Assembly (NCBI GenBank): GCA_020310875.1
Contig: CM035444.1
Span: forward strand, 16,320,977-16,384,976
Length of the DNA: 64,000 nt
From: Ceratopteris richardii
Taxonomy: Eukaryota; Streptophyta; Polypodiopsida; Polypodiales; Pteridaceae
Direction of reading: 5' to 3'
The notes under the pieces are model-generated. The model searched no databases. It had not been told where the DNA came from and saw only the letters and a program-made list of their open reading frames with translations. Made by a program: the position numbers and the translations under genes. Shown piece after piece: positions 43,187-55,974 of the stretch (its first letter is position 1; the number at the start of each line of letters is the position of its first letter).

Positions 43187-43629
43187 TGGTATCAGAGCTA
43201 ATGTGGCTATAGAGAGCTCATGGAGGAGGTTGACGGTTAAGAGTACCTGAGAAGACGTGGAGAATGCATGCTTCACAAACGATCTCAAATTTCTATGAAA
43301 TATTGTGTCAAGGTAGAAGGCATCAAAATATTTTTGATAGTTACCCCTTTAAGATCACTTGTTTTCCTCATATTTCTATTTCGAAGCCATCTCAACCTTC
43401 GTTTCAGGCTTGCAAGGTGGGGCCCATGGAGAAGACAGGTCAGTTTGTAAAATTGCAACTTGTGTTTTGTTCCATGATAATCAAATATTTGAGACCCAGA
43501 ATGTCAAACGATTCCGTATACTATTAATACATGAAAACTGTGTTTTTTTGAGATCGAACTTTCATGTCACAATGTGACAATGCTCAAGTAGAGGTACTGC
43601 TTCTAGTGTTTTTGTGAATTGCTACAAAA

Positions 43630-44580
43630 ATGGGAAATGTTGATGGAATGGGTCAACTTATGAGTGATAAGTTAGACAAGAACAACTTTGACACTTGGAG
43701 ATTTAGAATTATGAATTTTGTAACGAGAAAAGGCTATTGGAAGTACATCAAAAAGGAGAGAATGGAAACACTCCATAATTACTAGAGAGCAATTGGACCG
43801 TAGATCAATTAAGAACATATAACGAATGGAATCAAGGAGCATGGAAGGCAATGTATTAGCTATATGTTAGCATACATAATAGCATGATTAGGAACATACA
43901 AGATGCCAAGAAGCCAAAAGAGAATTGGAATAGTTTAGTCACATTGTATGGACCAATACAAAGGCAAGAAAACTGAAACTCGAGAATGAGTTTCATACAC
44001 TGGAGAAAAAGAGCATGTCAGTAAGTGACTATACCCTGAAAAACAAAAGCATATGTGATTCACTTGCATCTATTGGTGTGAATGTAGATGATGATGATAA
44101 GGTGGAGAGTGCCTTTTTGGTTTAGGAGCTGCATATAAGCAATTCAGAACTTCTATTCAGACCAGGGAAAATATTTTGAATTTTGTTAATCTGGCATCCA
44201 TGCTTATTATTAAAGAAAAGAATCTTGGTGAGCACTCAAACTCTAAAGGAAAACCTAATTTTGAGTAGGTATTCTATTTTGGGAGAGGAAGAGGCGAAGG
44301 TAGATGCTTTGGTAGCGGAAGAGGAAATAGTAACCAAGACAAAGGTCAACAACAGAATCATGCAGGAGGTAGAGGATTGTTTCGAGGCAACGGGAGCCAA
44401 AGAGGCCAATAAAATTTCCAAAGGAAAGATTTAGGTAATGATGGTAAAGGATGTTGGAATTGTGGTAAACTTGGTCATGTTGAACGTGATTATAGGTTGA
44501 AGAATCAAAATAATAGAAGGCATCAAAACAATTATGCATCCACAAGTGAAGAAATTTGGAGAAAGCTATTCATGGTCCAA
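43630..44580 (+). pseudogene. Copia I gag remnant
   Basis: The start near 43630 reads MGNVDGMGQLMSDKLDKNNFDTWRF interrupted by stops; later parts include a degenerate zinc knuckle near 44450 (CWNCGKLGHVERD with the last Cys changed, in a shifted frame). Gly/Arg-rich sequence precedes it. It matches the Copia J gag on the opposite strand at 54525-55283. Confidence 0.82.
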
Positions 44581-45783
44581 TATTAGATAATGAATACAAT
44601 GTCTATTGATGTCCCAAAATGGAATGGAAATGTATGGTATGTTGATTCAAGGCCTAAAATCACATGAACAACCATGTAGAATGGTTTAGTAGTTTGCAGA
44701 AATTTATTGTTAACAAAGAATCTAGTTTTTGTTGGACAAATGGTTGACAAGGGATTACAAGTCAGGCTCAATGCTCATGGTTTATATGTAGAAGAGTACA
44801 AACAAAATGGAAGGTTGGTTGCCAAAGGGAACAAAGGTGGTAGATGTTCACTTTGAATGTGAAAATTCCTCAAATGAATGCAGCCATGTTTGTAAATGGT
44901 GCAGGATTATTGTTGATATAGAGATGTGACACAAAAAAATTGGACATGAAAATTTGTGGAGGTTGAAGTTGATGCAGTCAAAAGAGCTTGTCAATGGACT
45001 ACCAAATTTCAAGGTTGCAAAATACAAAGGTATGTGCAAAGGGAGGTATATTCAGACATTAAGATCTGATGGAGATGTCAAACCAATTCAGTCGTTTTTT
45101 GAAAAGTCATGGAATTTGAAGGCGCTTTTCATGCAGGTACACAACACAATAGAATGGCATTGCTGAATGCAAAAATACACATATTGCGGAAATAGCAAGA
45201 GCTTTGATGGATGAGAAAAGTATCCCTCATTGTTATTGGGTAGAGTCTATGCATATTGCTGTATACATCATGAATAGAACTTCGACTCTTGTTGTACATC
45301 AAGTTACACCTGAAGAGAAGTTTACATGTAAAAATCCAAATTTATCATATATAAAAGTATTCGATTGTATTGCATATGTAAAAGTTCCATATGATTTGAG
45401 GACGAAGCTTGATCCAAAAGCAAAAAAATGTATCTTCATTGGATACAACCTAGAGCAAAAGGGATATAAATGCTACAACCCACTTACACGACATGTCAAG
45501 GTAAGCAAAGATGTGGTCTTTGTTGTAATATTTTTCTTCTTTGCAGATGCCAAAAGACTTAAACTCAAGTGCAAAATCGTAAGTTTTGAGCAAATCAAAT
45601 ATGTCACAAAGCAATAGCTCCAACTCAAACCCATGGAGTGGAAGATTATGTGGAAATTTTGGTCGAGCAAATTCATTGCCAGAAAGGTAAAGAAAAGGTT
45701 TCTATTGGTAATAAAACATGAATAAGTTTTGAAGACATTGATGGAGAATCAAGCAATTCATAAAAGAGCCTTGATGAGGAACT
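44581..45783 (+). pseudogene. Copia I protease-integrase remnant
   Basis: The protease DSG is damaged (YVDSRPKIT). The pre-integrase zinc region is partly deleted. Integrase C-terminal parts are clear at 45204-45617 (CYWVESMHIAVYIMNR, QVTPEEKF, KLDPKAKKCIFIGYN). The core between about 45020 and 45060 is deleted. The reading ends at LDEEL, where the J LTR begins; J has the same LDEEL region at 47890. Confidence 0.85.
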
Positions 45784-46161
45784 TGTCACGAGGAAGGAGA
45801 TAAGGAAGAGAACTCTCATACACACTCTCACAATCAAAGAGAAGCACACAGTCAGATTGAGGCAAGGAAGAATGATCTTCTTCTTCTTTTTCTATTACAT
45901 AAAAAAGAATGTACAAGAATGACCTAAAAAGCAAGAATACAAGTGCAATATATAAAGATCAGTACATAAAGAAAAACCTAATGTCCATGAATGAGTGAGC
46001 TGGCAAGGAACAAATGTGCCATCACTCTCGGTAGATAAATCTAATAAAGCTCAATGAAGTATCCCTGACATATACCGGCATAACCACTATACATGTCAGA
46101 GAAATGAAAAATTGATACATGTCATCCTGGATCATCACATGTTGAGCTTGATATCTCAACA
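45784..46161 (-). repeat. 3' LTR of Copia J
   Basis: On the plus strand TGTCACGAGGAAGG to ATATCTCAACA, the reverse complement of the Copia I LTR, 378 bp. The minus-strand tract CTTGAGGGGGAG precedes it. Confidence 0.92.
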
Positions 46162-46172
46162 CTCCCCCTCAA

Positions 46173-48107
46173 GCTCAATGTCATGTCCTCTAATCCAAGT
46201 ATCTTTCGAAACTTCTTCAACTTCTTTGTTCCAAGTGCTTTAGCGAAAATATCAGCAATCTGCTCATCTGTTGTCACAAAAAGAAGATCAATATCACCTG
46301 CTAATACCTTCTCTCTGATGAAGTGATAATGTACCTCAATATGCTTTGTTCTAGCATGAAAAATAGGGTTCTGTACTAACTATATACTGCTAAGATTATC
46401 ACAATAGATAATGATGAGATTTTGCACTTCCACACCTAAATCTGCAAGTAGCATCTCTAGCCATGATGCCTCACATGCTTCCATTGCAGCACCTCTATAC
46501 TCAGCCTCTGTACTCGATAGAGCAACAATTGGTTGCTTCTTGCTGCTCCATGTAATAGTTGCACTCCCAAGCGAGAATAGAAAGCCACTAGTAGATCTTC
46601 TATCTGGAATGCTACCAACCCAATCTGCATCGGTGTATCCATGAACTTGCAAATCTACACCAACTTCATAAAACGATGCATAATCCAAAGTAGAACTCAC
46701 ATAATGTAAAGTGCGCCTTAGAGCATCCAAATGTGGCTTCTTGGGAACCTCCATAAATTGGCTTTCAATTCCAACAGTATAACTTAAATCAGGCCTTGTA
46801 ATTGTGAGATATATAAGACTTCCCACAATTTTCTTGTACGTAGTTGCATTTTCCAATGCTGCACCTGATGTAGTAATAAACTTCAAGTTCTAATCTAATG
46901 GCATAGAAATTGGCTTACAATCAACCATACCATACTTTTGCAGCATATTCAAGGCATATTGTCTTTGCGACATCCACATACCTATTTTTGTATGTATAAA
47001 CTCAATGCCCAAGAGGTAGTGAAGCACACCAAGATCTTTCATGTAAAAATCATGCATAAGAAGTTGCTCTACCTCTTTAATGCCTTCTTCATTATCACCA
47101 CCTACAATCAAGTAATCAACATAGTTAGCCACAATTGTGATGCCATCATCACCCTTCCTTGCATATAGTGAATGATCTGCATCACACATAGAAAACCCAA
47201 TGGTGGTTAAGTAATCAACAATCCTTGCATGCCATGCACGAGGAGCTTGCTTCAACCCATAGAAAGCCTTTTGCAACCTGCAAACATATTCTGGATGCTT
47301 TGAATCTTCATATCCTTGTGGCTGGTCCATGTATACTTCTCCCTGTAACTCACCATGTAAGAAAGCATTCCTCACATCCATATGATGCAAAGTCCATCCT
47401 TTTGCTATAGCTAATGCAAAAAGTGTTCTGACAGTAGGCATTTTAGCTAGATGGTTGAATGTTTCCTCATAATCAATGCCATATGTTTGTGCATATCCTT
47501 TTGCTACCAATCGTGCTTTGTACTTGCTTATGCTACCATCAACATTGTGTTTTACCTTGTAAACCTACTTGCAGCCTATGGGTTTCTTTCCTTGCATCAA
47601 TGGAACCAGCTTCCATGTTTCGTTTCCATAAAGTGCAACCATCTCCTCATCCATAGCTTTTTCCTGATCTGCATTTCCAATTGCATCTTCAAAACAAGAA
47701 GGTTCAACATCTTGTATTACCATTGTCATGTAGGAACAACGACGAGCCATGTAACTATCATACGTTAATCGTTGTACATAATTCCACATCCTCCCAAATC
47801 TTCTTGTCATGGGTCACTTCTCCTTGTATCATCTGCATGTGCCTTTCTAACTCCTGGAGTCTTCATAGAGGGCAATACAAGTTCCTCATCAAGACTTTTT
47901 TCTTAACCACTTGAATCTCCATCAATGTCTTCAAAACCTACACATGTTTTATGACCAGTAGAAAGCTTTTCTTTACCTTTCTTGGATGTATTCGATGAAT
48001 TTGATGGACTAAAATTTCCATGCAATCTTCCACTCCATGGATTTGAGTTGGAACTATTGCTTGATGATGCATCCGGTCCACTCAAAACTTAAGATTTTGC
48101 ACTTGAT
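46173..48107 (-). pseudogene. Copia J RT-RNase H remnant
   Basis: From high to low coordinates: the integrase-RT linker (47903-48085, SNSNPWSGRLHGNF), RT (46890-47810) with GYAQTYGIDYEETF, MDVRNAFLHGEL and YGLKQAPRAWH, then RNase H (46173-46886) with YTDADWVGS, SSTEAEYRGAA and YCDNLSSI. The catalytic RT motif reads YVDYLIVGG, so the second Asp of YVDD is Tyr, and a stop replaces Glu after LSSI. The frame is otherwise long and well kept. Confidence 0.9.
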
Positions 48108-48112
48108 TTTTC
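48108..48112. repeat. Target-site duplication TTTTC of Copia K
   Basis: TTTTC before the 5' LTR and again at 53102-53106 directly after the 3' LTR. Confidence 0.88.
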
Positions 48113-48344
48113 TGTTGATATATTTAGGTAGTGATGTGTGTGAACACACTGGGACCGCCGGGGCACTTTTTTCCCGCTTTAGGAGGTTTTCTTCCCTCCC
48201 ACTTGTATATACGCCTATTGCTCTAATGGGCTACTTATCTTTGTACATTCTCTAGTAATACATTCAGTATTGTGTGTTTGTGCTCCAAGCTTCTTCTTCT
48301 TCCTTGTGCTGTTCGCGTGCTTCCGCAGACATCTATCTCCACCA
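48113..48344 (+). repeat. 5' LTR of Copia K
   Basis: It starts TGTTGATATATTTAGG and ends CTCCACCA. PBS TGGTATCAGAGC follows at 48347-48358, exact iMet complement. Confidence 0.94.
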
Positions 48345-48698
48345 ATTGGTATCAGAGCAGGTCATTGCTTCATCTAGGCTGTCGTCGACACTCCTTTGTT
48401 TGCAGTCTCAGATTCACACGAAATTTGGTGAGCATACTCAGGGTGTTTCAGAGATCAAAACTGCTTCGCTCTGTGGTGCCAAAATCGTGATCTGAGCTCG
48501 TTTCAGCCTCCGAATACATTACGCAACGCTTGTGCAGGCTATTTTGTCTTTTTGTGCCAAAGGTATATACCAGTTTCTATTCGCCATTATAAGCGTCTCA
48601 AAGTCTGCTAGAGGTCTAGCAGAATTCGTTGGGGCAGTTCTGTTCAACATTTTGAGATACAGTCAATTTTTTGCATCAAGGTATTTTAGTCACCGGCC

Positions 48699-49740
48699 AT
48701 GGCTGAAAGTAGTGATGTATTCTGTATGTTGGCTGTTGAGGATAAGTTGGATGGTACCAACTACCCATTATGGGCTTATATGATGCGACATGTATTGGTT
48801 GCAAAAGGATTGTGGAACATTGTGGAGGGTGTTGAAAGACGTCCTGTTACACCTCTAACTACAGGTACTGCAAATATAGGTGCTTGAGCTGATGAAGATG
48901 GTGTCGAAGATGATATTCCGCAGATTGCTGTTCGTGCTGCTGTTTCTGCTGCACCTACTACAGAGCAAATTCGTTGGGATGGCAGAGATGCCCAGGCACA
49001 TGCATTGATATCTGTCAAATGTGCCATTATTCCTCATATTCCCTCTTGTAGAACAGCTAAGGATGCTTGGGATACACTTACCACATTGTACCAAGCTAGG
49101 AATGAGGCTCGTGTTGCTTACCTCCGAAAACAGTTGGAGAGTGAGCACATGAATGAAGGTGATTCTATGGACAGTTTCCTAACAAAGATCAAAGACTGAA
49201 GGAAGAGTTGATTTCTGCTGATGAGGTTATACCAGATAGCTCACGTGTGTAGACCATTTTGAATGGTCTTCCTGATTCATATTAGAGTTTTGCTTCTACT
49301 CTTCGATTGATGATGAAAGGCAATCCAAATGCCTTGTCATTTGAGGAGTTAGTCTCTGTTCTGTTGCAGGAAGATCAGTCCAGGCAAAACAGGTCCATTA
49401 TGCGAGTTGTAGATCAAGCTTTCCTGGCTAGTCAGAAGGGCAAAGGAAAATGGAGCTCTTCATCTAGTAAGCAGAAATCTGCTAATTCTGCATATTCGAA
49501 GAAGGAAGATAAAGATGAGAAGAAATCAGAAAAGCAGAAATTGTTTTGTAAGTACTGTAAAGGGAATGATCATATCATAAAGATCTGTCCAAAATTGGCT
49601 GCTAAAGAGGTTGGAATGGTTGTTGCAGAGGCCTCTACACCAAAAACAGAGTCTGCAAATCTTGTGCAGGAAGAAGAATGGGCGTTTACTACTGTCTACA
49701 ACTTTGACCCATCTTCTCATGAGCAGTGCATGTCTGTAGT
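48699..49740 (+). pseudogene. Copia K gag
   Basis: It starts MAESSDVFCMLAVEDKLDG at 48699. A UBN2-type gag follows, with a TGA at 48886, a 1-nt shift near 49195 and stops near 49250 and 49285. The zinc knuckle CKYCKGNDHIIKIC (C-x2-C-x4-H-x4-C, near 49550) is intact and is preceded by a Lys/Ser-rich segment. Gag forms the particle and binds RNA. Confidence 0.9.
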
Positions 49741-52700
49741 AGACTCAGATGTTTGGTATTTTGACAGTGGGGCGACCAAACATATTACCTCACAGCGCAG
49801 TTTCTTCTCTTCGCTCGAGCCTGCCCCTATAGGGAATACTGTTATATGCACCAAAAACTCCTCTTATCTTGTTATGGGAGTTGGTAAGATCATTTTGACT
49901 ACTGTTGATGGTAGTTCTTTCACTTTGCCAGATGCTTTATTTGTGCCAGGGATAAAAAAGAACCTGTTATCAGTTTCTGCATTAGCCAAGATTGGCTTGG
50001 TTGTGAAATTTGTGTACAGTTCATGATCTGTCAAATGGCGATGTGATTATTGCTTCTGGCATCTTATGTCGTGGGCTGTATAAGCTCATAGACTATGAAA
50101 GATCTGTAAATGATTTGGCATGTGCAGTAAATGATTCCCAGGCTATGTCAGATGCAAAGCTTTGGCATGCACGCTTTGGCCATCTGAATTTTGCTAGTTT
50201 GCTACGCCTACAGAAATCTGAAATGGTGTCCTTGTTGCCCAAAATTGAGGCACCTGGAAAACATGTTTGTGAAGGCTGTATTTTGGGCAAAATGCAGCGT
50301 TCATCCTTTTCAAAAGATGGTCCAGTTCGGGCTACTAAGAAATTGCAGCTTGTACATAGTGATGTCTGTGGTCCTATGCAGACACCTTCTTTTGGAAATT
50401 ATCTTTACTTTGTGACTTTCATTGATGATTTTTCCAGGCATGCATGGGTATATCCACTCAAAGAAAAGTCCGAAGTGTTCATGTGCTTTAAACAGTTTTT
50501 GGTTTTGGCTGTAAATCTGTCAGCATGTAAAATGGGCACCCTCCATTCTGATCGAGGGGGGGAATATATGTCTTCTAATTTTAATGCATTTTTGGCTGAA
50601 CGTGGGATAAAACATCAGTGTATAGTGCCATATACACCTCAAAAGAATGGAGTTGCTGAACGAAAGAATAGGTCACTCATGGAGATGGCGAGGTGTATGG
50701 TCAAGAGCCAGGCTCTACCACACAGTTTTGGGCTTGAGGCTATCATGTGTGCAGCATATGTACTGAACAGGTGTCCCACTAAAGCACTGTAGTCTATCAC
50801 TCCATATGAGGCTTGCATGACCACAATCCATCTATTGCTCATCTGCGTGTTTTTGGTTGTTTGGCATATGCACTAGTGCCTGAACAACATCGTAGAAAAT
50901 TGGATGATAAGGCAGTAAAATGTATTTTTGTTGGGTACAATTCTGAAAGTAAAGGCTATCATCCATATCATCCACAGACTAAACACATTCTGGTTAGCCG
51001 TGATGTTGTTTTTGTGGAAGATGCTATTCAGCCATTGCTTTCATGTACTAAGGAGACATCTGTTAGCTCCAAAGACATGTATGATACTTTGATGCCTCTT
51101 TTTACAGGTGGACATTCTAATGCTGGTCCTATTGAGGCAACTTCTCAGCCTTTGCAGGTTTCATATGATGATGCAAATCATTCCATTTCTAATGAAGATT
51201 TGCTCTCATAGTGCCTCCTTTGCATCAGATTGCTATGCTATGGCTGCGTCTAGTCTCTGTGATGAGAATGAGCCTGTTTCTTTTGATGAAGCATAGAATT
51301 CAGAAAATTGGATGGTTGCTATGCAATCTGAATATGATGCTATAATGAAGAATGGTACATGGTCTTTATGTGACTTGCCTCCTGGCAAGAAGGCCATTGG
51401 CACTAAGTGGGTATACAAGCTGAAGCGTAAACCTGATGGTACAGTTGACAGGTATAAGGCTAGGCTTGTTGCAAAGGGTTATGCGCATTGATTTTGATGA
51501 GACCTTTGCACCTACATGTCGTATGACTACTGTTCGGAGCATTTGTACACTTGCAGCCCATCATGGTTGGAATGTACATCAGTTGGACATTAAAACAACA
51601 TTTCTGAATGGTGACTTGCATGAAGAAGTGTATGTTTTTCAGCCCCGTGGCTTTGTGCAGAAAGGGCATGAAAACCAGGTGTGCAGGTTAAAGAAGGAAT
51701 TATATGGTTTAAAGCAAGCACCACGTGCTTGGTATGAGAAGATACATGCCTATCTGGTTGCACATGGTTTTGAGAACAGTCCAACTGAAAGCACCTTATA
51801 TGTTAAGCGTGCTAATGATGTGCTTCTGATCATTGTTGTCTATGTTGGCGACATGCTGCTCACTGGTCCTATTGAGAAGCATATTGCTGATTTCAAGGCT
51901 GATTTACATGCCTCATTTGAGATGTCTGATTTGGGGCATTTGCATCACTATTTGGGCATTCAGTTTATGCAAGTTGATGGTGGAATGGCTTTGTGTCAAA
52001 CGAAATATATTGACACATTATTGCAGCGTTTTGGCCTTGAAGACTGTAAGCCTATTGCCATTCCTATGGAGACAGTTTTACGATTGAGTCTTCATGATGC
52101 TGGGGATGCATTTGATGCTGTTCTCTATCAGCAGGCTGTTGGATGCTTGATTTACTTATGCATTACTCGGTCAAATAGTAGTTTGCTGTCTCACAGATGA
52201 GCAGGTTTATGCATTGCCCATGAGTCACGCATTGGAAGGCGGTTAAGCGCATCTTTCGTTACTTGAGTGGTACTCGGCTACTTGGTTTGTTTTATCCCAA
52301 GGGGGGATCACTACTACCGGATTTGCATGCTTTTTCTGACTCAGATTGGGTTGGTTGCTATGACACTCGTGTGTCCACCAGTGGTTTTTGCTTCATGCTT
52401 GGTAGCGCATGTATATCTTGGTTGAGCAAGAAGCAGCCTACTATGGCCACTTCCAGTTGTGAAGCTGAGTATAGGGTAGCTTTCACAGCGACTGTTGAGT
52501 GTGTGTGGCTCAGACGCCTTATGGCTGATTTGGGTGTTGGCCAATCTTCTGCCACCACCATCTTCACTGACAGTCAGAGTGCATTGGAAGTTGCGAGGAA
52601 CCCTGTGTTCCATGCTCGCACTAAGCACATTGAGGTGCATTATCACTATGTCAGGGAGAGGTTCTCTGCTGGGGAGATCAGCTTGGCATATGTGCCCACA

Positions 52701-52796
52701 CAGGAGAACATTGCAGACCTTTTCACGAAGGCTCTGCCTCGGGAGAAGTTTGAAGATTTCCGCAAAGCTTTGGGCTTACTTCCTTTTGTGGAGTGA
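49741..52796 (+). pseudogene. Copia K pol (PR-IN-RT-RH)
   Basis: Protease has WYFDSGATKHIT. A frameshift lies near 50015. The pre-integrase zinc module (LWHARFGHLNF, CEGCILGKM) and the core (HSDVCGP, LHSDRGGEY, NGVAERKNRSL) keep all three acidic residues. A stop follows at 50792. The RT part has YGLKQAPRAWYEK, but its active site reads YVGD (VYVGDMLLTG), losing the first Asp. A small deletion removes part of GYAQ-GIDFDETFAP at 51485. RNase H at 52263-52796 is intact, ending FTKALPREKFEDF and LPFVE. Confidence 0.92.
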
Positions 52797-52858
52797 TTTC
52801 CACATAGCTTGGATCTTCCTTATACATGAGTGCCAGCTCCTTGTTCACCGCATCACTC

Positions 52859-52870
52859 CCAGGGGGGATT
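52859..52870 (+). other. Polypurine tract of Copia K
   Basis: CCAGGGGGGATT ends directly before the TGTTGATA start of the 3' LTR. Confidence 0.88.
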
Positions 52871-53101
52871 TGTTGATATATTTAGGTAGTGATGTGTGTG
52901 AACACACTAGGACTGCCGGGGCACTTTTTTCCCTCTTTAGGAGATTTTTTCCCCCCGGCTTGTATATATGCCTATTGCTCTAATGGGCTACTTATCTTTG
53001 TACATTCTCTAGTAATACATTCAGTATTGTGTGTTTGTGCTCCAAGCTTCTTCTTCTTCCTTGTGCTGTTCACATGCTTCCGCAGACATCTATCTCCAAC
53101 G
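52871..53101 (+). repeat. 3' LTR of Copia K
   Basis: It starts TGTTGATATATTTAGG and ends CTCCAACG, where CG replaces the usual CA. TSD TTTTC follows. Confidence 0.92.
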
Positions 53102-53106
53102 TTTTC

Positions 53107-54173
53107 AACATTTTCTTTATCATTTGGTTCAAGGTTCAGTCCTTCTTTGGAATCTGCATAGAAGTTTGAGATTTCATCAAATACCACATCTCTGCTCACC
53201 TTCACCTGTCATACAAGTGGCTTATAACATTTATATCCCTTTTGCTCAAGGGAGTATCCAATGAAGAAACAATTTTTTGCTTTTGGATCAAGCTTCATCC
53301 TCAGCTCATCTGGAACATGTACATATGCAATACAACCAATAACTTTCATATGTGATACGTTTGGCTTTTTACCTATGAACTTTTCTTCAGGTGTAACTTG
53401 ATGTATAGCAGTAGTTGGAGTTCTGTTGGTAATGTATATTGTTGTATGCACAACTTCTGCCCAATAACAATGAGGCATATTCTTCTCAGCCATCAAAGCT
53501 CTTGCTATTTCTGCAATATGTCTGTTTTTGTGTTCAGCAATGCAATTCTATTGTGGTCTGTAACTGCATGAAAACTGACATCGAATTCCATGAATTTTAA
53601 GAAAGTCGTTGAACTCATTTGACATATATTCACCTCCTCCATCAGACTTTACTGTCTGAATATACTTCCTTGTCTTCTTTTCGACCATAGCTTTAAAATT
53701 CTGGAAGTGAGTGAACATCTCACTCTTCTCTTTCATGAAATATACACACACTTTTCATGTATGGTCATCAATGAAAGTAACATAAAACCTGCAACCACCC
53801 ATAGGTGTGGTCTTTGTAGAACCCCAAACATTTGTATGTACTATTTCTAACACATTCTCACTAACATTCTTGTCATGCGGAAATGATGATATTGACTGTT
53901 TACCAAATTGACATGCTGCACATATTGCATCAATTTCAGCCTTTGTAAGTTTGCATGTCCAATCCGTTTGTGCCACATCTCTTTATCAACAATAACTCCT
54001 GTACCTTTTGCAAACATGGATGCATTCATTTCACGAAATTTCACATTTACGGTGATCATCCTACCCACTTTGTTTCCTTTGGCAATCAATCTTCCATCCT
54101 GTTTGTATTCTTCTACATATAACCCATCAAACATTGAACCTGACTTGTAATCTGTGGTCAACCATTTGTCCAA
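53107..54173 (-). pseudogene. Copia J integrase remnant
   Basis: On the minus strand: pre-integrase HKRIGHANLQRLKLM and CAACQFGKQ (near 53890), core HTNVWGSTKTTPMGG, VKSDGGGEYMSNEF with the second Asp kept, then NCIAEHKNRHIAEIARAL with the Glu kept, and the C-terminal part at 53209-53496 (CYWAEVVHTTIYITNR, GYSLEQKGYKCY). Frameshifts near 53520 and 53850 and one stop break it. Confidence 0.88.
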
Positions 54174-55283
54174 CAGAAACCAGATTCTTTGTTATATTTG
54201 GAACATGCAACACATTAGCAAGGTGTTTTACTTTCCCATCCTCCATAGATAGTGCTATATTTCTTGGCTTGATAGGGTGTGATGTGTCATCATTTGTTTC
54301 AACATATCCATGAACTGGTAATTTTTGCAAAGTACTAAACCATTCCGCATGACTGGTCATGTGATTTGAAACACCTAAATCAACATACCAGACATTATCA
54401 TTCAATTTTGAAACACTAGCAGACATCATATTCATCATGTGATGTTGAACCATGAACAACTTCTCAAAATCATCTACACTTGTGGATGCATAGTTGTTTT
54501 GCTGCCTTTTGTTATTTTGATTCTTCAACTTGCAATCATGTTCAAAGTGTCTAGGTTTACCACAATCCCAACATCCTTTACTGTCGTTACCTGAATCATT
54601 TCTTTGAAAAATTTTGCAACCTCTTTGGCTTCCCCTGCCTCGAAACTGTCCTCTTCCTCCTGCATGATTCTGTTGTTGACCTTGGTCTTGGTTACTGTTT
54701 CCTCTTCCACTTCCGAAACCTCTACCTCTACCTCTTCCTCTGCCAGAGTAGAATACCTACTCAGAACTAGATTTTCCTTAGGAGTTTGAATCCTCACCAA
54801 GATTCTTTTCTTCAATAATTAGCATAGAAACTAGATGAGCAAAATTCAGAATACTTTCCCTGGTCTGTATAGAAGTTCTGAACTGCTTATATACAGCTCC
54901 TAAACCATGAAGGCACACTTCCACTTTATCATCATCATCTACATTCACGCCAATAGATGCAAGTGACTCACATATGCTTTTGATTTTCAGAGTGTAGTCA
55001 CTTACCGACATGCTCTTCTTTTCCAACGTATGCAACTCATTCTTGAGTTGCAATTTTTGTGCCTTTGTATTGGTCTCATACAAAGTGACCAAACTGTTCC
55101 GAGCCTCTTTCAGACTCTTGGCATCTTGTATGTGTTCAATCATGCTATATTGTATGCTAACAGATAGCCAATACATTACCTTTCATGCTCCTTGATTCCA
55201 TTCCTCATATGCTCTTAACTGATCTGCAGTCTGATTTCTTTCTGGTAATTGTGGATCATTTTCGTTCTCTCCTTTGATATACT
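54127..55283 (-). pseudogene. Copia J gag-protease remnant
   Basis: From high to low: gag from about 55283 (KYIKGENENDPQLPERNQ), UBN2-type helices at 54778-55176 (LVTLYETNTKAQKLQLKNEL), a Gly/Arg-rich stretch, zinc knuckle CWDCGKPRHFEHDC near 54570 in a shifted frame, and protease-like WYVDLGVSNHMT near 54385, where DSG has become DLG. Three or four frame breaks are present. The N-terminal gag codons are replaced by L-derived sequence. Confidence 0.87.
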
Positions 55284-55403
55284 TCACCAAAGCTCTTCCA
55301 CGGGAAAAGTTTGAAGCTTTTCGCAAAGCTTTAGGCTTGTTACCTTGTGGGGGCTGATTTGTCACTCCCTGTGTGTGTTCACATCATTCGCTCCAGGGGG
55401 GTT
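55284..55403 (+). pseudogene. Copia L' 3' pol fragment, left of the L 5' LTR
   Basis: It is nearly identical to 60193-60312: the end of RNase H (TKALPREKFEAFRKALGLL), the stop, and the polypurine tract CCAGGGGGGTT. It is the 3' end of a second L copy that shares the LTR at 55404-55695. Its junction with Copia J gag is abrupt. Confidence 0.88.
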
Positions 55404-55695
55404 TGTTACACTTATGTGTTCCTTGAGTAGCTTTGATGTGAACCTTTTCCCTATACATGGGCACTTTTTACTCTAGTGCTTGCTAGAGGTTTTTCCCCCA
55501 TGTTACCACATACTTGATACTCTCAAATGTGGTGGTACTTTGTACTTAGGGATATTATCAGCTCTTACTTCAGTTCAGTTCATCGATCAATAGAGAGAGC
55601 TATTCCAGCCATCATCTTCTCCATGTGTCTTGCTGCGTTTGTGCTCCTTGTGTGTGCTTCTTGTGTGTCTCTCACACTTATACACACACCCAACA
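55404..55695 (+). repeat. LTR shared by Copia L' and L (5' LTR of L)
   Basis: TGTTACACTTATG to CACCCAACA. It is preceded by the polypurine tract of L' and followed by the PBS of L, so it serves as 3' LTR of one copy and 5' LTR of the next. Confidence 0.92.
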
Positions 55696-55974
55696 GTGGT
55701 ATCAGAGGAGGTTCAGCTTCTTCTCAAGTTTCGGCTTTTCGCGTCATGGCATGCGTGCACTTTTAACAGTGCAAATCGACTTCGGAGCATAGAAGAGTGA
55801 ATTTCAATAGCCCAAAAACATTTCCACCAAGTGCGTTGGAGTTTTATCCCCATTTCGAAGCCATTCGTGCAATCAGAATCGCCATAAGAGTGACGGTTTG
55901 TGAGCTGAAATTTCAGCACTCATTTTAGCTTTCATTGAAGTGAAGATTTTGTCACATTCTTGTTCCTTAGTGAA

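Larger units (their letters stand above)
48113..53101 (+). mobile_element. Copia K, full-length, lightly decayed
   Basis: 4,989 bp, with LTRs of 232 and 231 bp that are very alike, a PBS, a polypurine tract and a perfect TSD. It is inserted in the protease-integrase to RT linker part of Copia J. It is the best-kept member of the C/K/M family here, with about a dozen visible lesions. Confidence 0.94.
45784..55283 (-). mobile_element. Copia J (minus), 5'-truncated, contains Copia K
   Basis: It is a close relative of Copia I in opposite orientation. The 3' LTR is at 45784-46161, the polypurine tract at 46162-46172, then RNase H, RT, integrase, protease and gag follow at rising coordinates. Copia K interrupts it at 48113-53101. 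Its 5' LTR and the start of gag are missing: the sequence stops at the KGYWKY region of gag (about 55283), where an L fragment begins. Confidence 0.88.

Noticed and set aside
45784..48107. A simple inversion of the 3' half of Copia I
   Set aside because: The integrase-RT linker (SNSNPWSGRL region and LDEEL) is present both at the end of I and in J, and J continues beyond Copia K into its own integrase and gag. It is therefore a second element, not an inverted half.
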